A DNA stretch of 64,000 nt from Xylanibacter muris (GTDB taxonomy: Bacteria > Bacteroidota > Bacteroidia > Bacteroidales > Bacteroidaceae). Under the pieces are notes generated by a model. It saw nothing but the letters and a program-made list of their open reading frames with translations. It had not been told where the DNA came from and did no database searches. Position 1 is the stretch's first letter, and every line of letters starts with the position of its first letter. The stretch is from assembly GCF_013166605.1 (NCBI RefSeq), contig NZ_JABKKF010000010.1, positions 49,067 through 113,066 on the forward strand. Reading direction: 5' to 3'. The position numbers and the translations under genes were made by a program. Positions 1 through 7,722 of this stretch are shown in pieces.

Positions 1-508
1 CGGGCGGAAAAAAAACGAGAAGGATGCTTTTTTCAAACAGACCACCGTTCTTTTAAATCCCAGGATGAGCTTTGCCTTCACTGTTGAGCTGAAGGACAAC
101 AATTTCCTAAGTGACAAGGAGATAATGGACATCATTTCAAAACGTCACATTGTGCCTTTCGGCGGCAACCGCTCCATGTTCCTGATGACAGTGAAGAACA
201 GTGTGGACTGGAATGAAAAGTTCTCGGCCCTGCATGAAGACAACCGTCTGCTGCTTTTGGGAGATGCTGTTCTTGAGAACGATTTAAGAAACAAATGCCG
301 CTTTATATGGGGAGAAAGCAAACCGTTCCGCTATATGATAAATGTGGCAAAGGACAGGCACTCATTGGGGGAACCCAAGAAAAAGGAAAAACTGCTTCAT
401 CTTCAGTCGAGAGGAAGTGTCATCTATGCGGATCCTGATACGCTCAACAGAATAAGAAACAATGCCAAAACTTCATTGACAGACATTGGACTGAACATTT
501 TTATTTAA
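1..508 (+). CDS. cmr3: Cmr3, type III-B effector subunit (5' truncated by window edge)
   Basis: The reading frame is already open at base 2, so only the last 168 residues are visible; the first internal ATG (base 65) is not the true start. Visible features are a glycine turn PFGGNRSMF, in the place where Cmr3 proteins have their conserved GGERR-like motif, and an ending GSVIYAD...IGLNIFI that resembles the GSVYY...lG.n.f tail of Cmr3. Cmr3 is the RAMP subunit that, with Cas10/Cmr2, holds the 5' tag of the crRNA in the Cmr complex. The assignment rests on these weak motifs plus position directly upstream of cmr4 (24-bp gap). cmr2 would be expected just left of the window. Confidence 0.72.
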   Translation, partial: GRKKNEKDAFFKQTTVLLNPRMSFAFTVELKDNNFLSDKEIMDIISKRHIVPFGGNRSMFLMTVKNSVDWNEKFSALHEDNRLLLLGDAVLENDLRNKCRFIWGESKPFRYMINVAKDRHSLGEPKKKEKLLHLQSRGSVIYADPDTLNRIRNNAKTSLTDIGLNIFI

Positions 509-532
509 CATATCAAGAAACAAAAAACTTAT

Positions 533-1348
533 ATGAAAGCATATATTTATCAATTGGATGCCGTAACCAATATGCAGGTTGGCAATGGAGAGGTTAATTT
601 CGGAGTTGTGGACAATCTTATACAGCGTGATGCGGCAACGAATTTTCCCGTTATAAACGCCTCAGGCATAAAAGGTGCCCTTCGTGAATATTTCAAGGAC
701 AAGGATAAGGGCTATGTCCGCGAACTGTTCGGTAGCGAGCCTACTGATACCCAAAATCATGAAAGCGGAAAACTGCGCTTTTTTGATGCCAATCTTATAG
801 CCATGCCGGTTAGATGCAACAATGTGCCGTATCTTATGGGAACATGCCCGATGCTAATAAACGACTACATATCAAAATGCGGACTCTTTGAATTTTCTAA
901 CGGCAATTGTGATATAAAGAAGCTGACAGACCATGTCTGCCGTGGTCCGGTAGTTTTGGATAAAGAATACGGCAATAGTGTCATCGAGGATTGCAGTAGG
1001 CCGGCCATGTTCACAGGCAACATTGACGAAGAAACAATGTCCTTTCTAAGAGAACTTATAGACGGGCCTGTGGTCTTGTTCAGTGATGATGAGTTTAAAC
1101 GCCTGTGTGACAACGACCATCTGCCGGTGATTGCCCGTAACAATCTGTCGGATAATAACAGGAATCTATGGTATGAGCAGGTTCTGCCGCGTTTCAGTCG
1201 TCTTCGCTTCTTTGTATTGGCAGAAGAATCTAAATGTATAAAGAATTTTAAGGAAGATACGGATGGTAAGCTGATACAGGTCGGAGCCAACGCTACCGTC
1301 GGTTATGGATATTGTAAGTTGTCATTAATATCGGAATGTGAAGTATGA
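533..1348 (+). CDS. cmr4: Cmr4, type III-B backbone RAMP and RNA-cleaving subunit
   Basis: A 271-residue protein matching the Cmr4 pattern: a short N-terminal strand, then NFGVVDNLIQRD (residues 22-33), the counterpart of the family's G-V-[IV]-D-L-P-I-Q-R-E, then FPVINASGIKGALRE, the RAMP glycine/lysine loop. Asp27 sits where the catalytic aspartate of Cmr4 lies, so target-RNA cleavage every 6 nt is probably intact. The C-terminus VGANATVGYGYCKL is the usual final Gly-rich strand. Several Cmr4 copies form the filament along the crRNA. It follows cmr3 by 24 bp and its stop overlaps the next start by ATGA, so translation is probably coupled. Confidence 0.93.
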   Translation: MKAYIYQLDAVTNMQVGNGEVNFGVVDNLIQRDAATNFPVINASGIKGALREYFKDKDKGYVRELFGSEPTDTQNHESGKLRFFDANLIAMPVRCNNVPYLMGTCPMLINDYISKCGLFEFSNGNCDIKKLTDHVCRGPVVLDKEYGNSVIEDCSRPAMFTGNIDEETMSFLRELIDGPVVLFSDDEFKRLCDNDHLPVIARNNLSDNNRNLWYEQVLPRFSRLRFFVLAEESKCIKNFKEDTDGKLIQVGANATVGYGYCKLSLISECEV

Positions 1349-2604
1349 GAATAGACATGGAATGGGTAAAGGCTGCCCATAATGCCTTGAAAACGTCTGG
1401 GTTTGGAATCGTGGATGACGAAGGAAATTATCCGAAAGCATTTAAAGGATACATATCTTCTTTGGGAGCTTCTATAATACAGACAGGACTGTTTCCTGCA
1501 TTGTCTATCTATGAAAATGACAACGAGGCTTCAGGAACGTCTGCAGAAAACAACCGTGCATATCTGATATATGCAATAGTATGTTTGCTACAGGAACTGG
1601 AAATAATAAAAGATAAGGAAAAGAAATTCATGCTTACGCATTATCTCATAGATGACAGGAAAACGGACTGGAACCGATATATAGGCAAGGCACTTGTTGC
1701 ATTGAAACTGGCAATACGCGTGTACACGCCAGATGACGGCAGGCGTGATAAAAGAGGTTTATTTGACAAATTAGAAAATGAAAAGGATATGGTTGACTGT
1801 GTTATGGGGATTTATTCCAATAAGCCTAATTTGGGCTGGATATATTATAAAGATCTGTATCGTGATTATGGCTATTGTAAATCTGATGACCTGATTGAAA
1901 GGAAAATAAGAATGATATGTGAGGCAAAGTTCAAGCATTATGAAGGCTTTGCCGAAAAGATGTCGGATGTTTTTAAAAATGAGGATGGTTATTGCAGTTT
2001 TACACTTGTCACTACATATCCTGGATTGGTAATAGGGACAGGGCTTTCTCATGGAATAAAAAGCAAGGATGATATAAAGACAGGAATGATGTTTGATTAT
2101 TCAACAGGACTGCCTTATATTCCCGGCTCTTCTGTAAAGGGCGTGTTGAGAAGTATATTTCCTGATTCTGACAATGACAGTACACGTATTTCTTTTGTCA
2201 AGGAGATATTGAGTGAAAACGGAATTAAAGTTTATGATTCCGATATACGGAAATTGTGCGGTAATATACGGAAATTGTGCGGTAATTTGTTCGAGACAGA
2301 CAATGGCGTTGTATTTCTCGATACTTTTATATCAGCTGTCAACAACAATAATGGATATTTTATCGGTACGGATTACATTACCCCTCATAAGAATCCTTTG
2401 AAAAACCCTGTACCTATTAAAATATTAAAAGTTTGTCCTGGAGTGACATTCAAGTTTTCGTTTATCATTCCAGATGTTGTTTCGTTGTCCGAAGGCATGT
2501 CGCTGACTCGTTGTGAAGTGATGGAAATGTTCAAGAGCATACTGTTGTATGTCGGTGCAGGAGCGAAGACAAATGTAGGGTACGGGCATTTTCGTGATGA
2601 TTAA
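1345..2604 (+). CDS. cmr6: Cmr5-Cmr6 fusion protein, type III-B effector
   Basis: This 419-residue product is too long for Cmr6 alone. Residues about 1-135 look like Cmr5: an all-helical region with AFKGYISSLGASIIQTGL, the counterpart of the Cmr5 'lp.li..nGL' helix. Residues about 160-419 look like Cmr6: NLGWIYYKDLY, then TTYPGLVIGTGLSHG, LPYIPGSSVKGVLRS (the RAMP Gly-rich loop), DYITPHKNP, NPVPIKILKV and a final GAGAKTNVGYGHF. No separate cmr5 lies between cmr4 and this gene, which overlap by four bases, so the fusion supplies both the small-subunit filament function and the distal cap. An in-frame 21-bp tandem duplication lies inside the Cmr6 part. The domain calls come from motif reading, not from a profile search. 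Confidence 0.85.
   Translation: MRIDMEWVKAAHNALKTSGFGIVDDEGNYPKAFKGYISSLGASIIQTGLFPALSIYENDNEASGTSAENNRAYLIYAIVCLLQELEIIKDKEKKFMLTHYLIDDRKTDWNRYIGKALVALKLAIRVYTPDDGRRDKRGLFDKLENEKDMVDCVMGIYSNKPNLGWIYYKDLYRDYGYCKSDDLIERKIRMICEAKFKHYEGFAEKMSDVFKNEDGYCSFTLVTTYPGLVIGTGLSHGIKSKDDIKTGMMFDYSTGLPYIPGSSVKGVLRSIFPDSDNDSTRISFVKEILSENGIKVYDSDIRKLCGNIRKLCGNLFETDNGVVFLDTFISAVNNNNGYFIGTDYITPHKNPLKNPVPIKILKVCPGVTFKFSFIIPDVVSLSEGMSLTRCEVMEMFKSILLYVGAGAKTNVGYGHFRDD
2243..2284 (+). repeat. In-frame 21-bp tandem duplication inside the Cmr6 domain
   Basis: Two exact, adjacent copies of a 21-bp unit that begins ATATACGG and ends TGCGGTA. The translated result is IRKLCGN written twice. The unit is a multiple of three, so the frame is kept. 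It lies between the RAMP glycine loop and the LFETDNGVVFLD strand, a segment that is usually a variable loop. Confidence 0.95.
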
Positions 2605-2619
2605 ATACATAATATGAAA

Positions 2620-2656
2620 CTGTTAGGCATATATACATTATCTATATGCCTAACAG
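2620..2656 (+). terminator. Hairpin terminator after the cmr genes
   Basis: A perfect 14-bp inverted repeat (CTGTTAGGCATATA, 2620-2633, with its complement at 2643-2656) with a 9-nt loop, 15 bases after the Cmr5-Cmr6 stop codon. There is no strong T-run, which is common for Bacteroidetes terminators. It would separate cmr transcription from the leader and array. Confidence 0.7.
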
Positions 2657-3213
2657 CCATGTGTTCTTTGACTTATTTAAAATACTTTCTTTGATTATGA
2701 CAGTTCTAATAAGATATTTTATTGCCAATATGTTTCAATGGAAAATTACTATATCCCACAAAACATTTGCGAAAATTATAATTTTATGTAATAGACAGAT
2801 AATCAGATATATAACATTTTCTTGTCTGACACGTGCCTTAGTGTAAAGGTTCGCAAACCTTTTGAGAACTGTTCTATGGCGATACATTTGCGAAAATATT
2901 AAGTAACGGAAATGCTATTTCTTTGATTTTCAGGGTATTATATATGGATAAAGACACCGCATATTCGCAAATCGGAAATTCAGGGCTTTACATTAAAACA
3001 TTTGCGTGGTGTTATATATGTCTAATATGTTGATTATGAGTGGGGTAAATGTTTTTTAACTTTAAATTGTTTGGATATGTAAGTTTTTATATTTACTTTT
3101 GCGAAAGTTTTAAAACAAGGGGAATCAAAGCATTGATTTTAAAAGGGAATCTGGTGAATACAACAAAGAAAATATGACAATATGTTAATATGTAACTTAT
3201 TGATTTTCTTGTT
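2657..3213 (+). other. CRISPR leader region, AT-rich, no gene
   Basis: A 557-bp non-coding stretch between the cmr terminator and the first repeat. The only ORF of note (2646-2846) is a low-complexity frame starting inside the terminator and is not credible. The region carries repeated TTTGCG words: ACATTTGCGAAAAT occurs twice exactly (about 2763-2776 and 2884-2897), CATTTGCG again at 2999-3006, the inverse CGCAAAT near 2966, and TTTTGCGAAAG at the promoter near 3098. A small hairpin AAAGGTT-CGCA-AACCTTT lies at 2845-2862. Position upstream of perfect repeats, with the degenerate repeat at the far end, marks this as the leader side where new spacers enter. Confidence 0.7.
3070..3101 (+). promoter_or_regulatory. 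Promoter of the CRISPR array
   Basis: TTTG at 3070-3073 and TACTTTTG at 3094-3101, separated by 20 bp, match the Bacteroidetes -33/-7 consensus (TTTG, 19-21 bp, TAnnTTTG). Transcription would start about 3108, giving a leader RNA of about 105 nt before the first repeat, in the same direction as the repeat's 3'-terminal ACTGAGAC handle. Confidence 0.75.
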
Positions 3214-4754
3214 GATTCCTATGTCTACTGCGTTAGCGGTACTGAGACCCATGATTTCGTGACCGAACTGCGAGCTGATTTTAAGATTCCTATGTCTACT
3301 GCGTTAGCGGTACTGAGACTTTTTTTCATTTTAACTAGTTGTTTGATTACAGATTCCTATGTCTACTGCGTTAGCGGTACTGAGACAATTTTTTTTCATT
3401 TTTTTTTATTTTTTTTGTTGATTCCTATGTCTACTGCGTTAGCGGTACTGAGACGTTTTTTTAATTAAATATAATAGTATTTTTTGATTCCTATGTCTAC
3501 TGCGTTAGCGGTACTGAGACGGCTATAATTGCAAAAAACTTCTTCATATATGTAGATTCCTATGTCTACTGCGTTAGCGGTACTGAGACGAATTTCTTAA
3601 ATTCCACTTTTTTCATAAATACAGATTCCTATGTCTACTGCGTTAGCGGTACTGAGACGTCTTCTTCATAATAAGTTTGTATTTTGTGTTTGATTCCTAT
3701 GTCTACTGCGTTAGCGGTACTGAGACATAAAATTTTTTTTTTTTGATTTAATAAAAGATTCCTATGTCTACTGCGTTAGCGGTACTGAGACATTTTTCTT
3801 TTTCATTTTCTATTTTTTTTTTTAAGATTCCTATGTCTACTGCGTTAGCGGTACTGAGACGGGAATTTGTCGGCGACTTTGCCGATAGTCCTTGTGATTC
3901 CTATGTCTACTGCGTTAGCGGTACTGAGACTTTTTCTGTCATATAGGCATTTTTTTATTTTGATGATTCCTATGTCTACTGCGTTAGCGGTACTGAGACA
4001 CGAACCTGATTTGGTTCTTGATGCTCCGCATGATTCCTATGTCTACTGCGTTAGCGGTACTGAGACCAACGACGAGAGCAACAACAAAAATAATATAAAT
4101 GATTCCTATGTCTACTGCGTTAGCGGTACTGAGACCTTTTCTCATAATTGTTTTTGTTAAATTGTTTTAGATTCCTATGTCTACTGCGTTAGCGGTACTG
4201 AGACAGCAAGAATCAGAATGATAGTATACATGATTAAGATTCCTATGTCTACTGCGTTAGCGGTACTGAGACTTTTTTTCTAATTGAGAGTTAAACATAT
4301 TTTGTGATTCCTATGTCTACTGCGTTAGCGGTACTGAGACAAACACACACAAATAAATAACAATAATTAGTTAGATTCCTATGTCTACTGCGTTAGCGGT
4401 ACTGAGACGTAAAACGATCATTGTCAAAGCAATGATTAAGATTCCTATGTCTACTGCGTTAGCGGTACTGAGACATTTATTCATAATTCTTAGTAATTTT
4501 AATTCGTTGATTCCTATGTCTACTGCGTTAGCGGTACTGAGACTAAAAATAATAGCTTTTTTCATAATTTAGTATTTAAGATTCCTATGTCTACTGCGTT
4601 AGCGGTACTGAGACGTTAAGGTTTGATGTAGTCTAGTGTTTCAGCGAAGGATTCCTATGTCTACTGCGTTAGCGGTACTGAGACTGTTCATAAAATAATG
4701 TTTAGATGATTTGATAAAGGATTCCTATGTCCACTTACATTAACCGCCATGGAT
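3214..4754 (+). CRISPR. Type III-B CRISPR array, 22 perfect repeats plus one degenerate, 22 spacers
   Basis: A 35-bp direct repeat (begins GATTCCTATGTC, ends CTGAGAC) occurs 22 times without change from 3214 to 4684. A 23rd copy at 4720 keeps the first 12-13 bases and then decays, marking the old end. Spacers are 30-36 bp. Inside the repeat TACTGC-GTTA-GCGGTA can fold as a 6-bp hairpin with a GUUA loop (one G-U pair), and cutting after it would leave ACUGAGAC as the 8-nt crRNA 5' tag, so transcription is on the + strand. Spacers are strongly A+T-rich, many with runs of 8-12 T. Read on the minus strand, most contain ATG followed by Lys-rich codons (see findings). Small ORFs in the track across the array are repeat translations, not genes. 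Confidence 0.99.
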
Positions 4755-4774
4755 GTAAATGATAAACAGGAAAT

Positions 4775-4875
4775 GTTAAAAGTGTATTTGGGCTAAAAAC
4801 AGAGTGTATTTAGGCTACATACACTCTGTTTTTAGGCTACATACACAGTGTATGTAGGCCAAATACACTTTTAAC
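4775..4875. repeat. Branched palindrome between the array and RT-cas1
   Basis: Three nested inverted repeats. The outer arms, GTTAAAAGTGTATTTGG at 4775-4791 and its exact complement at 4859-4875, enclose two further hairpins: 4793-4808 with 4820-4835 (16 bp perfect) and 4837-4846 with 4848-4857 (10 bp perfect, so about 8 bp when the loop opens). The whole could fold as a three-way junction in RNA or a cruciform in DNA. It contains variants of one word (GTGTATTTAGGCTACATACAC-like) in both orientations. Function unknown. It may end the array transcript or be a mobile palindromic element. The rest of 4755-5075 shows nothing recognisable. Confidence 0.85.
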
Positions 4876-5075
4876 AGTTGGTATCCGGTCGTTCTTTCCT
4901 GTCTGATATTGACTAAAATGTAGGGTATCCGATTCCATCAATGAATGGCGTTTGGAATGCACGAAACCACAGTGTCAATATTTCTGTTTCTTTTATAGAA
5001 AAGACTGAATACTTTCAGTCCTGCTGATTTGCTGATAAAAATCAAAATAATCACTGCTTTTAAAATAAAAAACAT

Positions 5076-5083
5076 TATCTTTG
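5076..5083 (+). promoter_or_regulatory. Probable -7 element for RT-cas1/cas2
   Basis: TATCTTTG at 5076-5083 matches the TAnnTTTG -7 consensus, 31 bases before the RT-Cas1 ATG. The -33 position (about 5053-5056, ACTG) matches TTTG only in its last two bases, so the promoter may be weak. It would give the adaptation genes a transcript separate from the array. Confidence 0.5.
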
Positions 5084-5114
5084 TTGATGAATGTTTTAGG
5101 CCGATGTTTAATTA

Positions 5115-7403
5115 ATGAATAATACGTATATGGAGAGTTTATTTGACAGATTATGTAAGACCGGAACATTGCTGCAAGCATGGAAAACGGTAAGACAAAA
5201 AGGAGCGTCCGGTGGTATTGACGGTATTTCCATTAAAGATATTGACGATGAAATAGGCGACCATATAAAGATATTGCAAACAGAGTTGAAAGCCTGCGAA
5301 TGGAAACCGGAACCCTATCTGCGCATAAGCATTCCAAAGAAAGACAGCGAACGGCGAAAACTTGGATTATTATGTGTAAGAGACAAGATTGTACAGCAGG
5401 CCATAAGGATTGTGATAGAACCCAGATTTGAGCGTTTGTTTGTAAAAAACAGTTATGGATACAGACCTGATAAGGGTCACACAAAGGCAATAAAGTTTGT
5501 CAGGCATTGCTGTCAAAACAAAAAATATCCTTTTGTTCTCCGTCTTGACATAGACAATTATTTTGATACGATAAATCATGATATCCTGTTCACGAGACTG
5601 CGTTCTGTCATACCAGACGAAGAGATTCTCAGACTGGTGAAGCTTTGTGTACAGATGGGAAATGTAAATAAAGGATGTCAATGGAAAGAGAATTCCCAAG
5701 GAATAGCACAGGGTAGTGTGCTTTCACCGTTGCTTTCAAATTTTTATCTTCATTCCTTTGATCAGTTTATACTGTCGAAAACACCGATGTATGTAAGATA
5801 TGCAGATGATTTTATTATATGCTGTGAAAGCAAGGAGAAGGCAGAACTGTTGCTTAAGGGAGGCACGGAGTTTTTGGAAAAAAGACTTAAGCTCAGTTTG
5901 AATCCTCCTGTCGTTTCGGAGATAAAGGACGGCTTTGAGTTTTTAGGTGTATGCATTGACAATAGGAAAGTATTTATTTCAAAGGAAAAAGAAGAAAAGC
6001 TTATTTGTAGAATCAGAGAATTGGAATGGGAGAGCAATGCCTTCAATGATGCAGGACTGAAATATCTTCAGGGTATAAAGAACTATTACGCTCCATTGTT
6101 GCCGCAGTCCTGTCTTGTCATGCTTGATGATGTGCTTATATCACATCTGAAACAAATAATTACCGTTAAATGGAAAGATATTCCCAATAAGACGGCGCTT
6201 CAGAATGCATTGAAAGATATAGATTTTTATTCGGAGCAAAACATACTTCACAAAAGCAGCGTCAGAGGTGATCTAACAGCCCATTATCTTGCAGAACGCT
6301 CTGCAAATATAAATGTGGAGAATGAAAGAAAGAATAAAAAGGTTATCAGACAGAAGAAGAAAGAATACAGGAAGAAAGAGAATGAGGCTACGGAGATCAT
6401 AATAAACACCTATGGAACATTTATAGGTGTGGATGCAGGCGGAATATCGTTGAAAGTATATGGAAAGAAACAGACAGAAATACCTCCGGGCAATAACCTC
6501 CGTCATATAACCGTATTAGGTAATGGGATTAGCATATCAAGTAATGCCATAGGCTATTGCATGCAGAATAAAATACCGATAGACTTTTTCACGAATACAG
6601 GACAACATTATGCCAGCATTCTTTCCAATTCTTTTCTTTCCAATTCTCTTTGGCAGAAACAAGCCATGATGCCGCAATGTGTCCGGGCGTTACTTGCAAA
6701 AAGAATCATATACGGGAAATTGAAGAATCAAAAGAACCTGATAAAGTATTTCCATAAGTATCATAAGACAACATCGGAAGAACTTTGTGCAAAGTATGAC
6801 GTTGTTTTGCCAAAGCTTGAGAGTATAATAAATAATGTAAGTCAATATAAGCATCAGGAATACAACGATAAAGACTATCATGTTGCCATCATAGGGTGGG
6901 AGGCTGCCGGTGCCCTGCTTTACTGGGATTATATAAAAACTCTTGTGTCGGATGATGATGTCGGATTTTTATATAGGGAAAGGAGAGGGGCCACCGATAT
7001 TGTGAACAGTCTGCTTAATTACGGTTATTCCATTCTCTATTCGCGTATATGGCAGACGGTGTTACAAAGAAAATTGAATCCGATGGACAGTGTGATACAT
7101 CTGCCACAGTCAGGAAAACCCACTTTTGTTTATGACATCATAGAATTGTTCAGGTCGCAGGTTGTGGACAGGGTGGTGGTTTCACTTGTGCAAAAGAAAG
7201 AACCTCTGACAATACAGAATGGCAGACTTTCTGATAAGACAAAAGAGTTGCTTGTACGGAACATTGTCGAGAGACTTAACAGGTATGAGGTGTATCGTGG
7301 CAGGGAATGCCGGCTTTGTGATATTATGAAACAGCAGGTGGGAGAGATTGCCGGGTTTATTTCTTCCGGAACAAACTATAAACCATACATAGCCAAGTGG
7401 TAG
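5115..7403 (+). CDS. cas1: Reverse transcriptase-Cas1 fusion, spacer-acquisition integrase
   Basis: A 762-residue two-domain protein. Residues about 1-400 form a group II intron-like reverse transcriptase: RT1-2 with IPKKDSERRKLG and VRDKIVQQAI, motif A LDIDNYFD (Asp145), QGIAQGSVLSPLLSNFYL (RT4), YADD at 229-232 in YVRYADDFIICC, and FEFLGVCID (RT7). After a lysine-rich linker (about 401-425), residues 433-762 form Cas1, with Glu596 in IIGWEAAGALLYW, His662, Asp674 and Glu677 (YDIIELFR), the metal-binding set. Both active sites therefore look intact. RT-Cas1 fusions let type III systems acquire spacers from RNA. No Cas6 domain precedes the RT, unlike many Bacteroidetes versions. The ATG lies 31 bp after a -7 box and cas2 follows immediately. 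Confidence 0.97.
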   Translation: MNNTYMESLFDRLCKTGTLLQAWKTVRQKGASGGIDGISIKDIDDEIGDHIKILQTELKACEWKPEPYLRISIPKKDSERRKLGLLCVRDKIVQQAIRIVIEPRFERLFVKNSYGYRPDKGHTKAIKFVRHCCQNKKYPFVLRLDIDNYFDTINHDILFTRLRSVIPDEEILRLVKLCVQMGNVNKGCQWKENSQGIAQGSVLSPLLSNFYLHSFDQFILSKTPMYVRYADDFIICCESKEKAELLLKGGTEFLEKRLKLSLNPPVVSEIKDGFEFLGVCIDNRKVFISKEKEEKLICRIRELEWESNAFNDAGLKYLQGIKNYYAPLLPQSCLVMLDDVLISHLKQIITVKWKDIPNKTALQNALKDIDFYSEQNILHKSSVRGDLTAHYLAERSANINVENERKNKKVIRQKKKEYRKKENEATEIIINTYGTFIGVDAGGISLKVYGKKQTEIPPGNNLRHITVLGNGISISSNAIGYCMQNKIPIDFFTNTGQHYASILSNSFLSNSLWQKQAMMPQCVRALLAKRIIYGKLKNQKNLIKYFHKYHKTTSEELCAKYDVVLPKLESIINNVSQYKHQEYNDKDYHVAIIGWEAAGALLYWDYIKTLVSDDDVGFLYRERRGATDIVNSLLNYGYSILYSRIWQTVLQRKLNPMDSVIHLPQSGKPTFVYDIIELFRSQVVDRVVVSLVQKKEPLTIQNGRLSDKTKELLVRNIVERLNRYEVYRGRECRLCDIMKQQVGEIAGFISSGTNYKPYIAKW

Positions 7404-7405
7404 TT

Positions 7406-7693
7406 ATGCATACAAAGAAAATATTCTGTGTCGTTGCATACGACATATCCGACAGCCGACGGCGTGCGAAAGTGATAAAAGTACTGAAAGGATTTGGTAC
7501 AAGAGTTAATCTCAGTGTCCTTGAATGTATGTTTAACCCATCACAAATAAAAAAGGTACAGGATAAAATATCACAACTGATATATGACAAAGAGGACAGG
7601 GTCATATTCTATCCTTTATGCCTTGACTGTTTTTCGAAGATAGCATACTGTCCGGAACGTAATGTGCCACACAAATCCGTTTTGGTTGTATGA
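7406..7693 (+). CDS. cas2: Cas2, integrase structural partner
   Basis: A 95-residue protein with the Cas2 ferredoxin fold signature: VVAYDISDSRRRAKVIKVL (strand 1 with Asp, then the Arg-rich helix), GTRVNLSVLECMF, and a C-terminal RVIFYPLC strand. Cas2 dimers bridge two Cas1 dimers during spacer integration. The chosen ATG lies two bases after the RT-Cas1 stop; an in-frame GTG at 7397 would add three residues and overlap RT-Cas1 by seven bases. It is the last gene of the CRISPR locus; the convergent HAD gene begins 29 bp on. Confidence 0.93.
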   Translation: MHTKKIFCVVAYDISDSRRRAKVIKVLKGFGTRVNLSVLECMFNPSQIKKVQDKISQLIYDKEDRVIFYPLCLDCFSKIAYCPERNVPHKSVLVV

Positions 7694-7722
7694 TTCTAAA
7701 GACATATTAGGCAAGTGTATTG

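Noticed and set aside
2646..2846. A 66-residue ORF in the leader
   Set aside because: It starts inside the terminator hairpin, has no promoter of its own and no family resemblance.
3259..4572. Short ORFs across the CRISPR array (about 60-100 residues each, both strands)
   Set aside because: They are translations of the repeat (STALAVLR, SYVYCVSGTET and the reverse STANAVDIG) and have no independent start or composition.
3249..4719. Self-targets of the spacers within this window
   Set aside because: By eye no spacer matches a gene start in the window (for example the ATG-AAA-AAA starts at 13460, 40783 and 54693 differ from every spacer). The rest of the genome cannot be judged.
5115..7403. 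RT as part of a group II intron
   Set aside because: The RT continues in frame into a full Cas1 domain and is followed by cas2; there is no maturase X/En domain or intron RNA structure.
7397..7405. GTG start for Cas2
   Set aside because: ATG 7406 two bases after the RT-Cas1 stop gives the normal Cas2 length and start; the GTG remains possible.
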